Notes: a model not told the origin generated them from the letters alone. DNA of 64,000 bases from Streptomyces prunicolor NBRC 13075 (GCF_000367365.1 NZ_BARF01000048.1:19690-83689), one strand, 5' to 3'. Counted from the first letter of the stretch, positions 17,766 through 28,582 are shown. Made by a program: numbers and translations.

Positions 17766-18626
17766 TCACTTGACGGCGCCCGCCGTCAGCCCGGCGACGA
17801 GATAGCGCTGCAGCAGCAGGAAGCCGGCGACCACGGGCACGCTGACGACCAGCGAGGCGGCCATGATCTGGTTCCAGTACACGTCGTTGAGCGTGGAGTA
17901 GCCCTGGAGTCCGACGGCGAGCGTGCGGGTCGAGTCGTTCGTCATGACGGAGGCGAAGAGCACTTCTCCCCACGCGGTCATGAAGGCGTAGACGGCGACC
18001 GCGACGATGCCGGGGATCGCGGCCGGTACGACGACGCGCAGCAGTGCGCCGAGCGGTCCGCAGCCGTCGACCAGCGCCGCCTCGTCCAAGTCCCTTGGCA
18101 CGGAGTCGAAGTAGCCGATCAGCATCCAGATGGAGAAGGGCAGGGAGAAGGTGAGATACGTCAGGATCAGGCCGCCGCGCGAGCCGAACAGGGCGATGCC
18201 CGTGGCGTTGCCGATGTTGACGTAGAGGAGGAACAGCGGGAGGAGGAAGAGGATGCCCGGGAACATCTGGGTGGACAGGACGGTGACCGTGAAGACGCGC
18301 TTGCCGCGGAACTCGTAGCGGCTGACGGCGTACGCGGCGAAGACCGCGATCACCACCGAGCAGAGGGTCGCTGCGACGGACACGATCAGCGAGTTCATGA
18401 AGTACTTCGCGAGCGGGACCGTCGACCAGATGTCGATGTACGGGCGGATCGTGAGGCCGCTCGGCAGCCAGCGGAACTTGCCCGTGACGTCCGAGAGCGG
18501 TTTCAGGGAGCTGGAGAGCATGACGTACACCGGCACCAGGACGAAGCCGGCGAGCAGGGTGAGGAAGATCCGCCGCGACCAGATGAAGGAGCGGGGCGGG
18601 GCCATCGGGGAACTGGCACTAGACAT
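17766..18626 (-). CDS. Carbohydrate ABC transporter permease (MalG-like)
   Basis: The 286-residue protein has six predicted transmembrane helices and the conserved EAA-type cytoplasmic loop (DEAALVDGCGPLGALLRVVVP) before helix 5. It is the second membrane subunit of the sugar importer. Its ATG overlaps the stop of the MalF-like gene by 8 bp. As in most Streptomyces sugar importers there is no local ATPase; a shared MsiK-type ATPase usually serves (family knowledge). Confidence 0.93.
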   Translation of the reverse strand: MSSASSPMAPPRSFIWSRRIFLTLLAGFVLVPVYVMLSSSLKPLSDVTGKFRWLPSGLTIRPYIDIWSTVPLAKYFMNSLIVSVAATLCSVVIAVFAAYAVSRYEFRGKRVFTVTVLSTQMFPGILFLLPLFLLYVNIGNATGIALFGSRGGLILTYLTFSLPFSIWMLIGYFDSVPRDLDEAALVDGCGPLGALLRVVVPAAIPGIVAVAVYAFMTAWGEVLFASVMTNDSTRTLAVGLQGYSTLNDVYWNQIMAASLVVSVPVVAGFLLLQRYLVAGLTAGAVK

Positions 18627-19626
18627 CGGCCGACCTCCGTCCGCGTGAGGTGATGACGAGATACACGCCGGTGACGACGAGCAGGAACAGGAGCAGCAGG
18701 ACCGACATGGCCGAGCCGGTGCCGAAGTTCCAGGTGACGAACGAGGCTTGGTAGATGTGCACCGAGATGAGGTCCGCGGCCTCGGGTGCCGCCCTGCCGA
18801 ACAGGACGTACGGCGTGTTGAAGTCGTTGAACGTCCACAGGAACAGGACGAGGACCAGCACCTGGTTGACCGGGCGCAGCGACGGCAGGGTGATGCGGCG
18901 GATCTGCTGCAACATGCCGGCGCCGTCGATGGACGCGGCCTCGTACAACTCCTTGGGGATGTTCTGCAGGCCGGCCATGACGATGAGGAAGGCGAACGGC
19001 CAGCCCTTCCACACGTGCACGATGAGCAGCGCGTAGAAGCTGTTGTCGCCGATCAGCCAGAACGACGGCTTGCCGGTGATGTGCAGCTGGTCGTGCAGGA
19101 CGTGGTTCACCAGGCCGTTGTCGTGCTGGAACATGAAGACCCAGGTGATGACGGCCGCGTAGACCGGCAGCGCGTAGGGGATCAGAAAGAGCGCTCTCAG
19201 GAATCCCCGGCCGCGGAAGTTGTCCTGCATGTAGATCGCGGTGACCGTGCCGAGCAGCCAGCAGAAGGCGACCGACAGCAGGGTGAACGCGACGGTGACG
19301 AAGAAAGAGTGCAGCAGCGACTTGCCGACGGGGGCGCTGAAGTCCACCGAGACCTTGTAGTTGCCGAAACCGGTCCAGGGCGCGGTGCCCCAGTCGCGGA
19401 TGTAGAACTGGGTGAGCTCCTTGAAGCTCATGACGATGCCGATGACCATCGGCACCAGATGGACCAGGAGTTCGAGGATCAGGGCGGGCAGGAGCAGCAG
19501 GTAGGGCAGTCCGATACGGCGGATCCGTTCGCCGCGCCGCCGGCGCGGGCCGGGGGCCGCCGGGTCGGAAGGGTTCTTCCGCACGGCGGCCTCCGGGGTG
19601 ACAGTGCTCGTCACAGTCGCACTCAC
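18619..19626 (-). CDS. Carbohydrate ABC transporter permease (MalF-like)
   Basis: The 335-residue protein has about six transmembrane helices after a charged N-terminal tail and the loop YEAASIDGAGMLQQIRRITLP, which contacts the ATPase. The GTG at 19626 overlaps the binding-protein stop as GTGA, giving coupled translation. It pairs with the MalG-like subunit to move oligosaccharide across the membrane. Confidence 0.93.
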   Translation of the reverse strand: MSATVTSTVTPEAAVRKNPSDPAAPGPRRRRGERIRRIGLPYLLLLPALILELLVHLVPMVIGIVMSFKELTQFYIRDWGTAPWTGFGNYKVSVDFSAPVGKSLLHSFFVTVAFTLLSVAFCWLLGTVTAIYMQDNFRGRGFLRALFLIPYALPVYAAVITWVFMFQHDNGLVNHVLHDQLHITGKPSFWLIGDNSFYALLIVHVWKGWPFAFLIVMAGLQNIPKELYEAASIDGAGMLQQIRRITLPSLRPVNQVLVLVLFLWTFNDFNTPYVLFGRAAPEAADLISVHIYQASFVTWNFGTGSAMSVLLLLFLLVVTGVYLVITSRGRRSADV

Positions 19627-20939
19627 TTCGCCGGCATCTGCTGCTGAGCCTTTTCGAGCTCCGCCTTGACCGACGCTGTCGTGACCGCGCGGCCGGCGGC
19701 GGCGTCGGCGAACAGGTTCTTGACGGCCGTGCCGACCGCCGTCTCGAACTGCGACTCGTCGGCGACCTGCGGCAGCGCGGCGGCGCTGGTGGCGAGGGTG
19801 TTCTTCAGGACGGCGTTCGCGGGGGTGTTGAACGCGGTGTCCTCCTGCGCGGTCTTCACCGGCGGGATGGAGCTGTAGGCGGTGTTGAGGATCTTCTGCT
19901 CGGCGTCGCTCGTCATGAACTTCACGAACTTGGTGGAACCGTCCAAGTTGTTCGTGTTCTTGAAGACGGCGAGGTTGATGCCGGCCACCATCGAGTTGGT
20001 CTGTACGCCGGTGCCCGGGCTGCCGGACTGCACGGGTATCGGGGCGATGCCGTACGAACTCTCGCTCATCCCCTGGGACTTGAGGTTGGCGGAGGCCGAC
20101 TGCCACATCAGCATCGCCGTCTTGCCCTTGGCGAAGTCACTGACCGACTGGTTCTGCGCGTACTCGGCGTTGCCGACCGGGATGACCTTGTCCTTGGCCA
20201 TCAGGTCGACGTACTGCTTGACGGCCGCCACGACACCGTCGTTGGTGAAGTCGGCCTTGCCGTCGGCGGTGAAGAACTCGGCGCCGTGCTGCTTGGCGAA
20301 GACGAAGGTGTGGTGGATGTTCTCGGAGACGTTGGCGCCCTCGGCACCGAGCGCCTGCTTGCCCTTCGCCTCGATCTTCTTTCCGTCGGCGACCAACTCG
20401 GCCCAGGTGGCGGGCGGTTGGGAGATGCCCGCGTCGGCGAAGATCTGCTTGTTGTAGTAGAGCGCGTACGCCATCGAGTACAGCGGGACGGCGGCCGGGT
20501 CCTTGCCGGTGGCGCCGGTGGAGCCGAGCGCGGAGTCTACGAAGCGGTCCTTGCCGCCGATCTTCGCGAAGTTGGCCGTGCTCCACGGCAGGAAGGCACC
20601 GGTGGCCTGGAGCGAGGCGCTCCAGGTGTTGCCGATGTTCAGGACGTCGGGGCCCTGGCCGGAAGTCGTCGCCGTGAGGATGCGGTTGAGGAGATCGGAC
20701 CAGGGCACGACCTCCAGCTTCACGGTGATGCCGGTCTGCTTCTTGAACTTCTCGAGCTCGGGCTGGAGGACCTTCTTGTCGATCGCGATGCTGGCGCCCT
20801 GGTTGGAGGCCCAGTAGGTGAGCGTCTTGGGCGAGTCGTTGGATCCCCCACCCGTGGACGAACCGCCTCCGCAGGCCGTGGCCGCTAGGGCGAGTGACAT
20901 GGTGACGGCGCCTACGGCCGCGGCTCGGATGCTGCGCAT
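19623..20939 (-). CDS. Sugar-binding lipoprotein of the ABC importer (SBP family 1)
   Basis: The 438-residue precursor has a lipoprotein signal (SLALAATACGGG) and a typical oligosaccharide-binding fold with LTYWASNQG, PDVLNIGNTWSA and a C-terminal QQQMPAK. It captures the products of extracellular beta-glucan cleavage and passes them to the two permeases. It is the first gene of the operon binding protein, permease, permease, GH1 (GH16). An inverted repeat at 20966-20992 in its promoter is the likely operator. Confidence 0.93.
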   Translation of the reverse strand: MRSIRAAAVGAVTMSLALAATACGGGSSTGGGSNDSPKTLTYWASNQGASIAIDKKVLQPELEKFKKQTGITVKLEVVPWSDLLNRILTATTSGQGPDVLNIGNTWSASLQATGAFLPWSTANFAKIGGKDRFVDSALGSTGATGKDPAAVPLYSMAYALYYNKQIFADAGISQPPATWAELVADGKKIEAKGKQALGAEGANVSENIHHTFVFAKQHGAEFFTADGKADFTNDGVVAAVKQYVDLMAKDKVIPVGNAEYAQNQSVSDFAKGKTAMLMWQSASANLKSQGMSESSYGIAPIPVQSGSPGTGVQTNSMVAGINLAVFKNTNNLDGSTKFVKFMTSDAEQKILNTAYSSIPPVKTAQEDTAFNTPANAVLKNTLATSAAALPQVADESQFETAVGTAVKNLFADAAAGRAVTTASVKAELEKAQQQMPAK

Positions 20940-20965
20940 ACTCCGGGTGTCCCTTCAGGGAATGC

Positions 20966-20992
20966 ACTCACGACTTAATTTAGGACGTGAGT
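20966..20992. promoter_or_regulatory. Probable operator of the beta-glucan operon
   Basis: ACTCACG and CGTGAGT form 7-bp inverted arms around a 13-bp AT-rich centre (includes TTAATTTAGG). It is 27 bp upstream of the binding-protein start in the region between the operon and the GH55-like gene, so it could control both directions. No regulator gene lies next to it. Confidence 0.55.
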
Positions 20993-21149
20993 TAAACCTC
21001 GGAAGCCAAAGGCGTCAAGAGTTTGGACGCCACTCGTCGAACTCGGTCGTACCTCTTGACGGCCGCGTTCACGGACCTGAAGCATTCCCCCGCGAGAGAG
21101 CGCTCCCAACCCCACCGGCGTTCATTTCATGAACAAGGAGAGCCGCGAC

Positions 21150-22919
<1,770 letters not shown>

Positions 22920-22998
22920 GACCTCGGGAGTCTCCGAAATCCCGGGAGCCCGTGAGACCCCCGGGAGTCCATGGAGACCACCCGGAGTCCCTCAGTAC

Positions 22999-23044
22999 GT
23001 GGCGGGTGCGGGCCGAAGCTCCCCCTTCGGTCCGCACCCGCCAC
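22999..23044. terminator. Bidirectional hairpin terminator
   Basis: GTGGCGGGTGCGG pairs with CCGCACCCGCCAC, with a second stem CCGAAG/CTTCGG inside. It sits between the convergent GH55-like and EF-G-like genes. Confidence 0.9.
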
Positions 23045-23046
23045 CG

Positions 23047-25101
23047 TCATCGGACGGTCACCGCACCCGGCGCGGGCGCATACCCCGTCGGCCGGGCGGT
23101 GAACGTGCCCCGGCCCTGTGTCCGGCTGCGCAACCGCGTTGCGTAGCCGAAGAGTTCGGCCAGCGGCACGGTCGCCGTGACGATCGCCGAACCCGTGCGG
23201 GTCGTCGAGCCGGTGACGCGGCCGCGCCGTGCGGCCAGGTCGCCGAGTACTCCGCCGACGGCGTCCTCGGACACGGTGACGGTGACCTCGACGACCGGTT
23301 CGAGGAGGACCGTCGTACAGGCGCGCAGGGCTTCCCGCAGGCCTAGCCGACCGGCCGTGCGGAACGCCTGCTCCGAGGAGTCCTTCACATGGGTCGCCCC
23401 GTCGGTCAGCGTGACGCGCAGCCCGGTCACCGGGAAGCCGCCGATCGGCCCCTCGGTGAGGGCGTCACGGCACCCGGCCTCCACCGAGCGGACGTACTCC
23501 TGCGGCACCCGCCCGCCGACGACCGCCGAGCGGAACTCGAAGCCGAGACCGTCGAGCGGCTCGACATCGAGCACCACATGCGCGAACTGCCCTGATCCTC
23601 CGTCCTGTTTGACGTGCCGGTACACCAGTCCGGACACCCCTCGCACGACCGTCTCCCGGTAAGCGACCCTGGGGCGGCCGACGTTGACCTCCACACCGGT
23701 GGCCTGGCGGATCTTCTCCACCGCGACCTCCAGGTGCAGTTCGCCCATGCCGGACAGGACCGTCTGGCCGGTCTCGGCGTCGGTCCGGACGACCAACGAG
23801 GGGTCCTCCTCGGCCAGTCGGGCCAATGCCGAAGCCAGTCGATCGGTGTCGGTGCTCCTGCGCGCCTCCACCGCCACGGAGACCACCGGGTCGGCGACCG
23901 TGGGCGGTTCGAGGACGAGCGGGGCGTCAGGTGCGCACAGGGTCGAGCCGGCGCGGGCGGACTTCAGCCCGACCACGGCGACGATGTCCCCGGCGACCGC
24001 CCGGTCCAGCCGCTCGTGCCGGTCGGCCTGCACCCGCAGGATGCGCCCGATCCGCTCGGTGCGCCGTACGCCCGGGTCCCACACCGTGTCTCCCTTCTCG
24101 ATCGTGCCCGAATAGATCCGCAGATACGTCAGCCGGCCGGTCGCGGTCGCACTCACCTTGAACGTCAGTGCGGAGAACGGCAGTTGAGGATCGGCCGCCC
24201 GCTCCTGCTCGCCACCGTCGTACGTCCCCCGCACCGCCGGTACGTCCGACGGCGAGGGCAGATACGCCACTACGGCGTCCAGCAGCGGCTCGATGCCACG
24301 GTTGCGGTAGGCCGAGCCGCACAGCACGACCACACCGTCGCCGGTGCGGGTGAGGTCGCGCAGCGCGGAGCTCAACGTCTCGGCGGACAGGGCCGATTCG
24401 TCGTAGAACTCCTCCAGCGCACCCGCGTGCAGTTCCGCCACCGCCTCCTCCAGCAGTCGCCTGCGTCGCCGCGCCTCCTCCAACAGGCTTTCCGGGACCG
24501 GGACTTCCTCCGCCGTGTCGCTGCCATCGGTCCACACCAGGGCCCGTAGCCACAGCAGGTCGACGACGCCGGTGAAGCCGTCCTCCGTGCCGATCGGCAA
24601 CTGCACCACCAGCGGCGCCGGATGGAGCCGCTCCCGGATCGAGGCGACGGCCGTGTCGAGGTCGGCGCCCGCGCGGTCCAGCTTGTTGACGAAGGCGATA
24701 CGCGGCACGCCGTACCGGTCGGCCTGGCGCCACACCGACTCGCTCTGCGGCTCCACGCCCGCGACGGCGTCGAACACCGCGATCGCGCCGTCGAGGACAC
24801 GCAGGGACCGTTCCACCTCGTCGGCGAAGTCGACATGGCCCGGGGTGTCGATCAGGTTGATCCGGTGACCGTCCCAGGCGCAGGTGACGGCCGCGGCGAA
24901 GATGGTGATCCCACGGTCGCGCTCCTGGGGGTCGAAGTCGGTGACGGTCGTGCCGTCGTGGACCTCACCGCGCTTGTGGGTGGTGCCGGTGAGGTAGAGG
25001 AACCGCTCGGTGACGGTGGTCTTGCCGGCGTCGACGTGGGCGAGGATGCCCAGGTTGCGGACGGCGGAGAGCGGGGTGGTGAGAGGGCGTTCGGTGCGCA
25101 C
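23047..25101 (-). CDS. EF-G-like translational GTPase (second, TetM/FusA-type paralogue)
   Basis: The 684-residue protein has the G1 motif AHVDAGKTT, G3 DTPGHVDF and G4 NKLDRAG, then EF-G domains II-V (GELHLEVAVEKI, QDGGSGQFAHVVLDVEP). It is close in length to EF-G but diverges from housekeeping FusA and lacks the usual str-operon neighbours (rpsL, rpsG, tuf). Similar second copies are common in Streptomyces and resemble ribosomal-protection factors. It would act on the ribosome; whether it replaces EF-G, or protects against an antibiotic, cannot be read here. It appears monocistronic. Confidence 0.9.
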   Translation of the reverse strand: MRTERPLTTPLSAVRNLGILAHVDAGKTTVTERFLYLTGTTHKRGEVHDGTTVTDFDPQERDRGITIFAAAVTCAWDGHRINLIDTPGHVDFADEVERSLRVLDGAIAVFDAVAGVEPQSESVWRQADRYGVPRIAFVNKLDRAGADLDTAVASIRERLHPAPLVVQLPIGTEDGFTGVVDLLWLRALVWTDGSDTAEEVPVPESLLEEARRRRRLLEEAVAELHAGALEEFYDESALSAETLSSALRDLTRTGDGVVVLCGSAYRNRGIEPLLDAVVAYLPSPSDVPAVRGTYDGGEQERAADPQLPFSALTFKVSATATGRLTYLRIYSGTIEKGDTVWDPGVRRTERIGRILRVQADRHERLDRAVAGDIVAVVGLKSARAGSTLCAPDAPLVLEPPTVADPVVSVAVEARRSTDTDRLASALARLAEEDPSLVVRTDAETGQTVLSGMGELHLEVAVEKIRQATGVEVNVGRPRVAYRETVVRGVSGLVYRHVKQDGGSGQFAHVVLDVEPLDGLGFEFRSAVVGGRVPQEYVRSVEAGCRDALTEGPIGGFPVTGLRVTLTDGATHVKDSSEQAFRTAGRLGLREALRACTTVLLEPVVEVTVTVSEDAVGGVLGDLAARRGRVTGSTTRTGSAIVTATVPLAELFGYATRLRSRTQGRGTFTARPTGYAPAPGAVTVR

Positions 25102-25165
25102 GGCCCGTGGCCTTTCGAAAGTGATTCCATACAGGGCAGCGCAATTCCCGTGCAGGTGAGGTGAT

Positions 25166-25180
25166 TTGACGGAGCGTCAA
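25166..25180. promoter_or_regulatory. Perfect inverted repeat upstream of the EF-G-like gene
   Basis: TTGACG-GAG-CGTCAA lies 65 bp before the start at 25101. It may be a regulator site. No identity is claimed. Confidence 0.35.
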
Positions 25181-25385
25181 GAAGCTGTCACGTCACGGGC
25201 ATCCGGTGTCGGCCGCGCAGCGGACACCGGACGGCCGAAGACACGAGGATCACCTCGTACTGCGAACGGGGAACGACGGCAGCGGTGTTGTCACGCACGG
25301 CCGGGCTCCCCTCACTCGTCAACGGATGTGGCGAGTGTAGAGAAGCCCGGGGTGGTGAAGCACGGGATTTATCAGGTGCGGGTGG

Positions 25386-26040
25386 TCAGGTACAGGTGGG
25401 GACGCCGTCCAGCCAGGCCGGGCCTTGGATGTAGATGTTGGTCATCCAGGCCTTGTAGTCGGGCAGATAGGCCCAGGCGTCATTGGTGTAGCCGTCGGAG
25501 GTGACGGTCTCCGCGTGCTTCTGGCACTCGACGCGGATGCTGGTCGGACCGGGGAAGGCGTAGACGCGCGTGGCGCCGACCGAGGGTGCGGTTTTCGTCC
25601 AGACGCCGGTGCCCCAGGTCCGGAAGACATGCCCTGTCACCGCACCGGTGTTGACGCGGACGGCCCCGAAGTAGTCGGGGCTCAGGCGGACATCGCTGAC
25701 CATCAGATGCGTGCCGGACTGCTTGGCCTCGACCATCTTGCCCGCGCCGAGGTAGATCGCGATGTGGTGCAGGTCCGCCGAGTCGCCGTAGGCCAGCAGG
25801 TCGCCGGGGAGCAGCGGGGCGAGGCCCTGGGCGGCGGTGAAGCGGGCGGCGGCGCGGGTCGTGTAGTACTGCCGGCTCGCGTCGCCGTTGAGGATGTCGG
25901 AGCCGGCGGCCTGCGCGTAGGCATAGCGGACGAGACCCGAGCAGTCGAAGCCGACCCGCTCGCCGTCGTGCCTGCTGGCCTCGTGAGTGGCGGAAACGGA
26001 ACCACCGGGACCGGTGTGGACCGGTCCCAGCAGTGCTCCC
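25386..26040 (-). pseudogene. NlpC/P60 (C40) endopeptidase, 5'-truncated
   Basis: The frame ending at 25386 encodes the catalytic half of an NlpC/P60 cysteine peptidase: the nucleophile in GFDCSGLVRYAYAQAAG, then LLPGDLLAYG and the His in LHHIAIYLGAGKMVEA. Upstream the frame stays open through VGFDCSG back past HTGPGGSVSATHEASRHDG, but I find no ATG, GTG or TTG that could start it, no signal peptide, and no Y-x-W-G-G segment. The 3' end of the disrupted small-protein gene is only about 20-60 bp away. The frame therefore seems to have lost its 5' end, with a compound palindrome (26007-26028) at the break. The first intact in-frame ATG is inside the domain at 25736. Confidence 0.7.
26007..26028. 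repeat. Compound palindrome at the truncation of the NlpC/P60 gene
   Basis: Arms GGGACCGGT and ACCGGTCCC flank GTGG. The right part contains an exact core GGACCGGTCC. Confidence 0.88.
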
Positions 26041-26097
26041 CCGTGGCGAGGGATCCCGCTACGGCCTGTTGAGGGTGATGGAGTTGATGGGCGTCAA

Positions 26098-26300
26098 CTA
26101 CCCGGCCCTGAAGGGCCGGGCTTGCAGGCAGAGCGGGACGTGATGTCCCGCTGTGGTTCCCTGCGTCCGGTACCGCTAGGCGGTACTGGGGCGGTTGACT
26201 GCGCCCCGCTGCCACGCGGCATCGGCCCGGTGGGCGATGTTGCGGGAGCCGTTGTGGTCCGCGTGCAGGACGGTCCCGCAGGACTTGCACACGAACCGTG
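26098..26300 (-). ncRNA. Predicted omega-RNA (reRNA) of the TnpB element
   Basis: TnpB nucleases use an RNA from the right end, overlapping the 3' part of tnpB, with the guide lying just outside the element. Three stable hairpins at 26101-26186 fit such a scaffold. The guide would be the flanking host sequence starting about ACGCCCATCAACTCC. The 5' limit is a guess. Confidence 0.45.
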
Positions 26301-27360
26301 CCTGGCTGATCCGGTTGGACCGGTGGGTGTGCCAGCACTCGGAGCACTGGCGGGAGGTGTTGCGCGGGTCCACGTGGACCACGGGCACACCCGCCCGCCT
26401 GGCCTTGTACTCGACGAAGGAGCCGAGCTGGGCGAACGCCCAGGAGTGCAGTCGTGCCCGCTGGTCCTTCTTGGCCGTAACCCTCTGCCGGATACCGGTC
26501 AGGTCTTCCAGACCGATACCCCGGGAGGTGCGTTCAGCGGTATGCACGAGCTTCTTGGCGATGATGTGGTTGCGCTGGGTGGCGTACCGGGCTTCCTTGC
26601 GCCGCTGGCGCTTCAAAACCCGGGCCGCACTCTTGGTGCGCTTCTTCTGGAGCTTGCTGCGCAGGTCACGCTTGCGCCGCCGGTACCGGTTGACCTGACG
26701 GCCGGACATGATCCGCCCGTCCGACGTGGTGGCGATGTTGACGATGCCGAGATCCACCCCGAGGAACCCGTCAGGCTCGAACACCTCGGGCTCGGGGATG
26801 TCGATGGTGGCGATCAGGAAGAACATGCCGTCCCGCATCACCAGATCCGACTCACCCCTGCGGGAAGCCAGGAGTTTCATCGCCTCGGGCGAACACACGA
26901 ACGGGATGCCCTTGAGCCGTCCGGCGACCGTCCAGATGCTGACGGTCCGCCGGTCGAGGTTCCAGGTCAGAATTCGGTCGTCGTAGGGCTGCGCCGACGT
27001 CTCCCGGAACACGATCGGCTTCGACTCCACCCCGGCCCGTCGCTTCGATCCGTCGGGGCCGTAGTTCCCGGCCCGCAGGTTCGCCTTCAGCGTGGCGTAC
27101 GCGTCGCACACCTTCTTCACCGTGCGCACCGCAGCCTGCGCCCCGAGATCGAAGTCAGCCTTGATCCGGTGGTACACGGCATCCTGCAACACGTTGCGCC
27201 GCTTCAAGTCCTTCGCGAACGCCACTTCGGAGGCCGCGTTCGCAGCCCGGTTGCAAGCGCGCAGGGTCGCCGCCAAGGCGTCCGCGTCATGAGCGGACGC
27301 AGGCAACATCTTCACCTGCGCGACGATCTTCTCGTAGAACAACCTAGTACGACTCGCCAT
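26176..27360 (-). CDS. tnpB: TnpB RNA-guided endonuclease (IS605 OrfB)
   Basis: The 394-residue protein has an N-terminal helix-turn-helix/OrfB region and a full RuvC centre: Asp203 in GVDLGIVNIA, Glu285 in GLEDLTG and Asp368 in HADHNGSRNIA. The zinc ribbon between the last two parts is intact (Cys339, Cys342, Cys358, Cys361). Nothing is truncated, so it should be an active RNA-guided nuclease that cuts a site matching its guide next to a short target motif and so favours retention of the element. It is the only gene of the insertion. Confidence 0.95.
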   Translation of the reverse strand: MASRTRLFYEKIVAQVKMLPASAHDADALAATLRACNRAANAASEVAFAKDLKRRNVLQDAVYHRIKADFDLGAQAAVRTVKKVCDAYATLKANLRAGNYGPDGSKRRAGVESKPIVFRETSAQPYDDRILTWNLDRRTVSIWTVAGRLKGIPFVCSPEAMKLLASRRGESDLVMRDGMFFLIATIDIPEPEVFEPDGFLGVDLGIVNIATTSDGRIMSGRQVNRYRRRKRDLRSKLQKKRTKSAARVLKRQRRKEARYATQRNHIIAKKLVHTAERTSRGIGLEDLTGIRQRVTAKKDQRARLHSWAFAQLGSFVEYKARRAGVPVVHVDPRNTSRQCSECWHTHRSNRISQARFVCKSCGTVLHADHNGSRNIAHRADAAWQRGAVNRPSTA

Positions 27361-27831
27361 GGGAGATCAACTTGCCGTCCAAACACGGCCTTTCGCCCTG
27401 GCGGCGAAACCCCGCGCGCTCCCCCGCTACGCGGGAGCTTCGATTCCTCCCCACCTTGAAGGACGGGGCATCCTCGAAGGAGGCAAGGCGAAGTCGACGC
27501 GGAGGCCGTTGTCCTGGGCGATCGTCGTGGTGCAGTTCGTGCCGTTGGACCCGTTGCACAGGCTCGCGGACGCGCCGCCGGTCTGGTTGTTGAGGATCCA
27601 GTGCTGGCCGAACTGGTTGCTGAGGTTGTGGGCGCCGTAGCTGTAGTACACGTTGGTCGGGTGCGGGTTGTTGGCCGGGACCACTCCCTCGCCGTAGATG
27701 CAGACCGCCCCGGACGGGCACCCGTCCCAGGGCGTCTCGTCGGCGGGCTTCGCCTGGGCCGCCCCGCTCATCGCGACCAGAGCGGTGGCGGCGGTCGCGA
27801 ACGTGACGGCGGCGCGGAACATCGTGCGCAT

Positions 27832-28147
27832 GTTTTCCCCTAGTGGGTCTCCTGCGTCGTCGCAGGCGGTGCTTCGTGCTGACGGGATCAGCCTGTCCCG
27901 GGGGAGTCGCGGGGTCGACGGGTTTCCTGTTGCCCGTCGGGGGGACCGGTGGGAAACCCGGGGTGAGCAGGGAGTTTGTCCGGCGACGGTCAACCGGTGT
28001 GTCGGTCGGTCGGCGCCCATGGCAGCAGGCCGCGCGAGTTCGGGCAACGGACGAAAGGTGCCCGGACCGGCCGAGAGCGCGACGGTGACGCAACTTGCCG
28101 AGAGGAGCGCCGCCCGTGGAGTCCTCCACCGCCGCTCCGTCCGCACC
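27832..28147. other. Promoter region of the small secreted-protein gene plus remnant GNAT tail
   Basis: No independent gene is seen. From 28147 down to about 28060 the GNAT frame continues after its stop (EDSTGGAPLGKLRHRRAL), which looks like the original C terminus. The rest should contain the promoter of the gene at 27831. Confidence 0.55.
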
Positions 28148-28582
28148 TCAGCCGGCTGCTTCGTAGAAGCGGCGGGCACGTTCGTTGTCCGCCAGGACCC
28201 ACAGAGCGGCTTGTCTGTAGTCGGCCTGCCCGAAAGCCCTCGACGTGGCCGGCATCAACTGCTTTCCGATGCCCGTGCCCCAGACCTCAGGCATCGCGTA
28301 GAGCATGCCGATCTCCGCTGTGCCGGGGGTGTCCGGAGCGGGGTCGAACCCGGTGAATCCGACGATCCCGGCCTCGGTCTCGGCTACCGGTACTCCCGAC
28401 GACGGCCACCGTGATTCCGCGATGTGTGCCCTCCACTCGGACGCTTCGCGGCTCGGGTCCATGGTGTCGAGGTAGTGCTGGGGAACAAGACCCGCGAAGG
28501 CCACCCGGCAGGAGCGCACGTGGACGCCGGCGACCGCTGGAGCGTCATCGGGCCATGCCTGTCGAATGTGCACAGCCGTCAT
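28148..28582 (-). pseudogene. GNAT N-acetyltransferase with premature stop
   Basis: The frame encodes 144 residues of a GNAT protein (VHVRSCRVAFAGLVPQHYL, IGMLYAMPEVWGTGIGKQLM) and stops at FYEAAG. Family members usually continue GWRPDG... for about 20 more residues. The same frame continues past the TGA as GADGAAVEDSTGGAPLGKLRHRRAL, which matches that expected tail. A TGG (Trp) to TGA change is the simplest explanation. The beta-strand lost is part of the fold, so the product is probably impaired. It neighbours two other damaged genes. Confidence 0.65.

Larger units (their letters stand above)
26098..27486 (-). mobile_element. IS200/IS605-family element carrying only tnpB (IS1341-like)
   Basis: The element is about 1389 bp. 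Both junctions share TTG (minus strand), so the edges are uncertain by 3 bp. No target duplication is present, as expected for this family. The right end (low coordinates) has hairpins at 26101-26120 (CCCGGCCC/GGGCCGGG), 26132-26152 (AGCGGGAC/GTCCCGCT) and 26170-26186 (GTACCGC/GCGGTAC). The left end has 27391-27409 (TTTCGCC/GGCGAAA) and 27423-27435 (CCCGC/GCGGG). No tnpA Y1 transposase is present, so it would need one in trans. Confidence 0.85.
26059..27831 (-). pseudogene. Small secreted protein (peptidase-inhibitor I36-like) interrupted by a tnpB element
   Basis: The 5' part (27831 to about 27487) encodes a Sec signal (AAVTFATAATALVAMSGAAQA) and a Cys-containing domain (WDGCPSGAVCIYGEGV ... 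SNQFGQHWILNNQTGG) like small I36-type secreted proteins. The 3' part (26094-26059) encodes TPINSITLNRP and a stop. Joining the two at the element ends keeps the frame exactly (VDFAL then TPINS). The gene is thus cut 12 codons before its end and the product gains an unrelated tail. ATG at 27831 has GGGGAA upstream. Function of the intact protein is not known. Confidence 0.8.

Noticed and set aside
24803..24815. GGGACCGTTCCAC in the EF-G-like gene as a family member
   Set aside because: It lacks the TGG start of the left arm and sits in a conserved coding stretch; too weak to include.
26315..26326. TTGGACCGGTGG in tnpB as a palindrome family member
   Set aside because: Only the left half matches; the element carries its own sequence from elsewhere.
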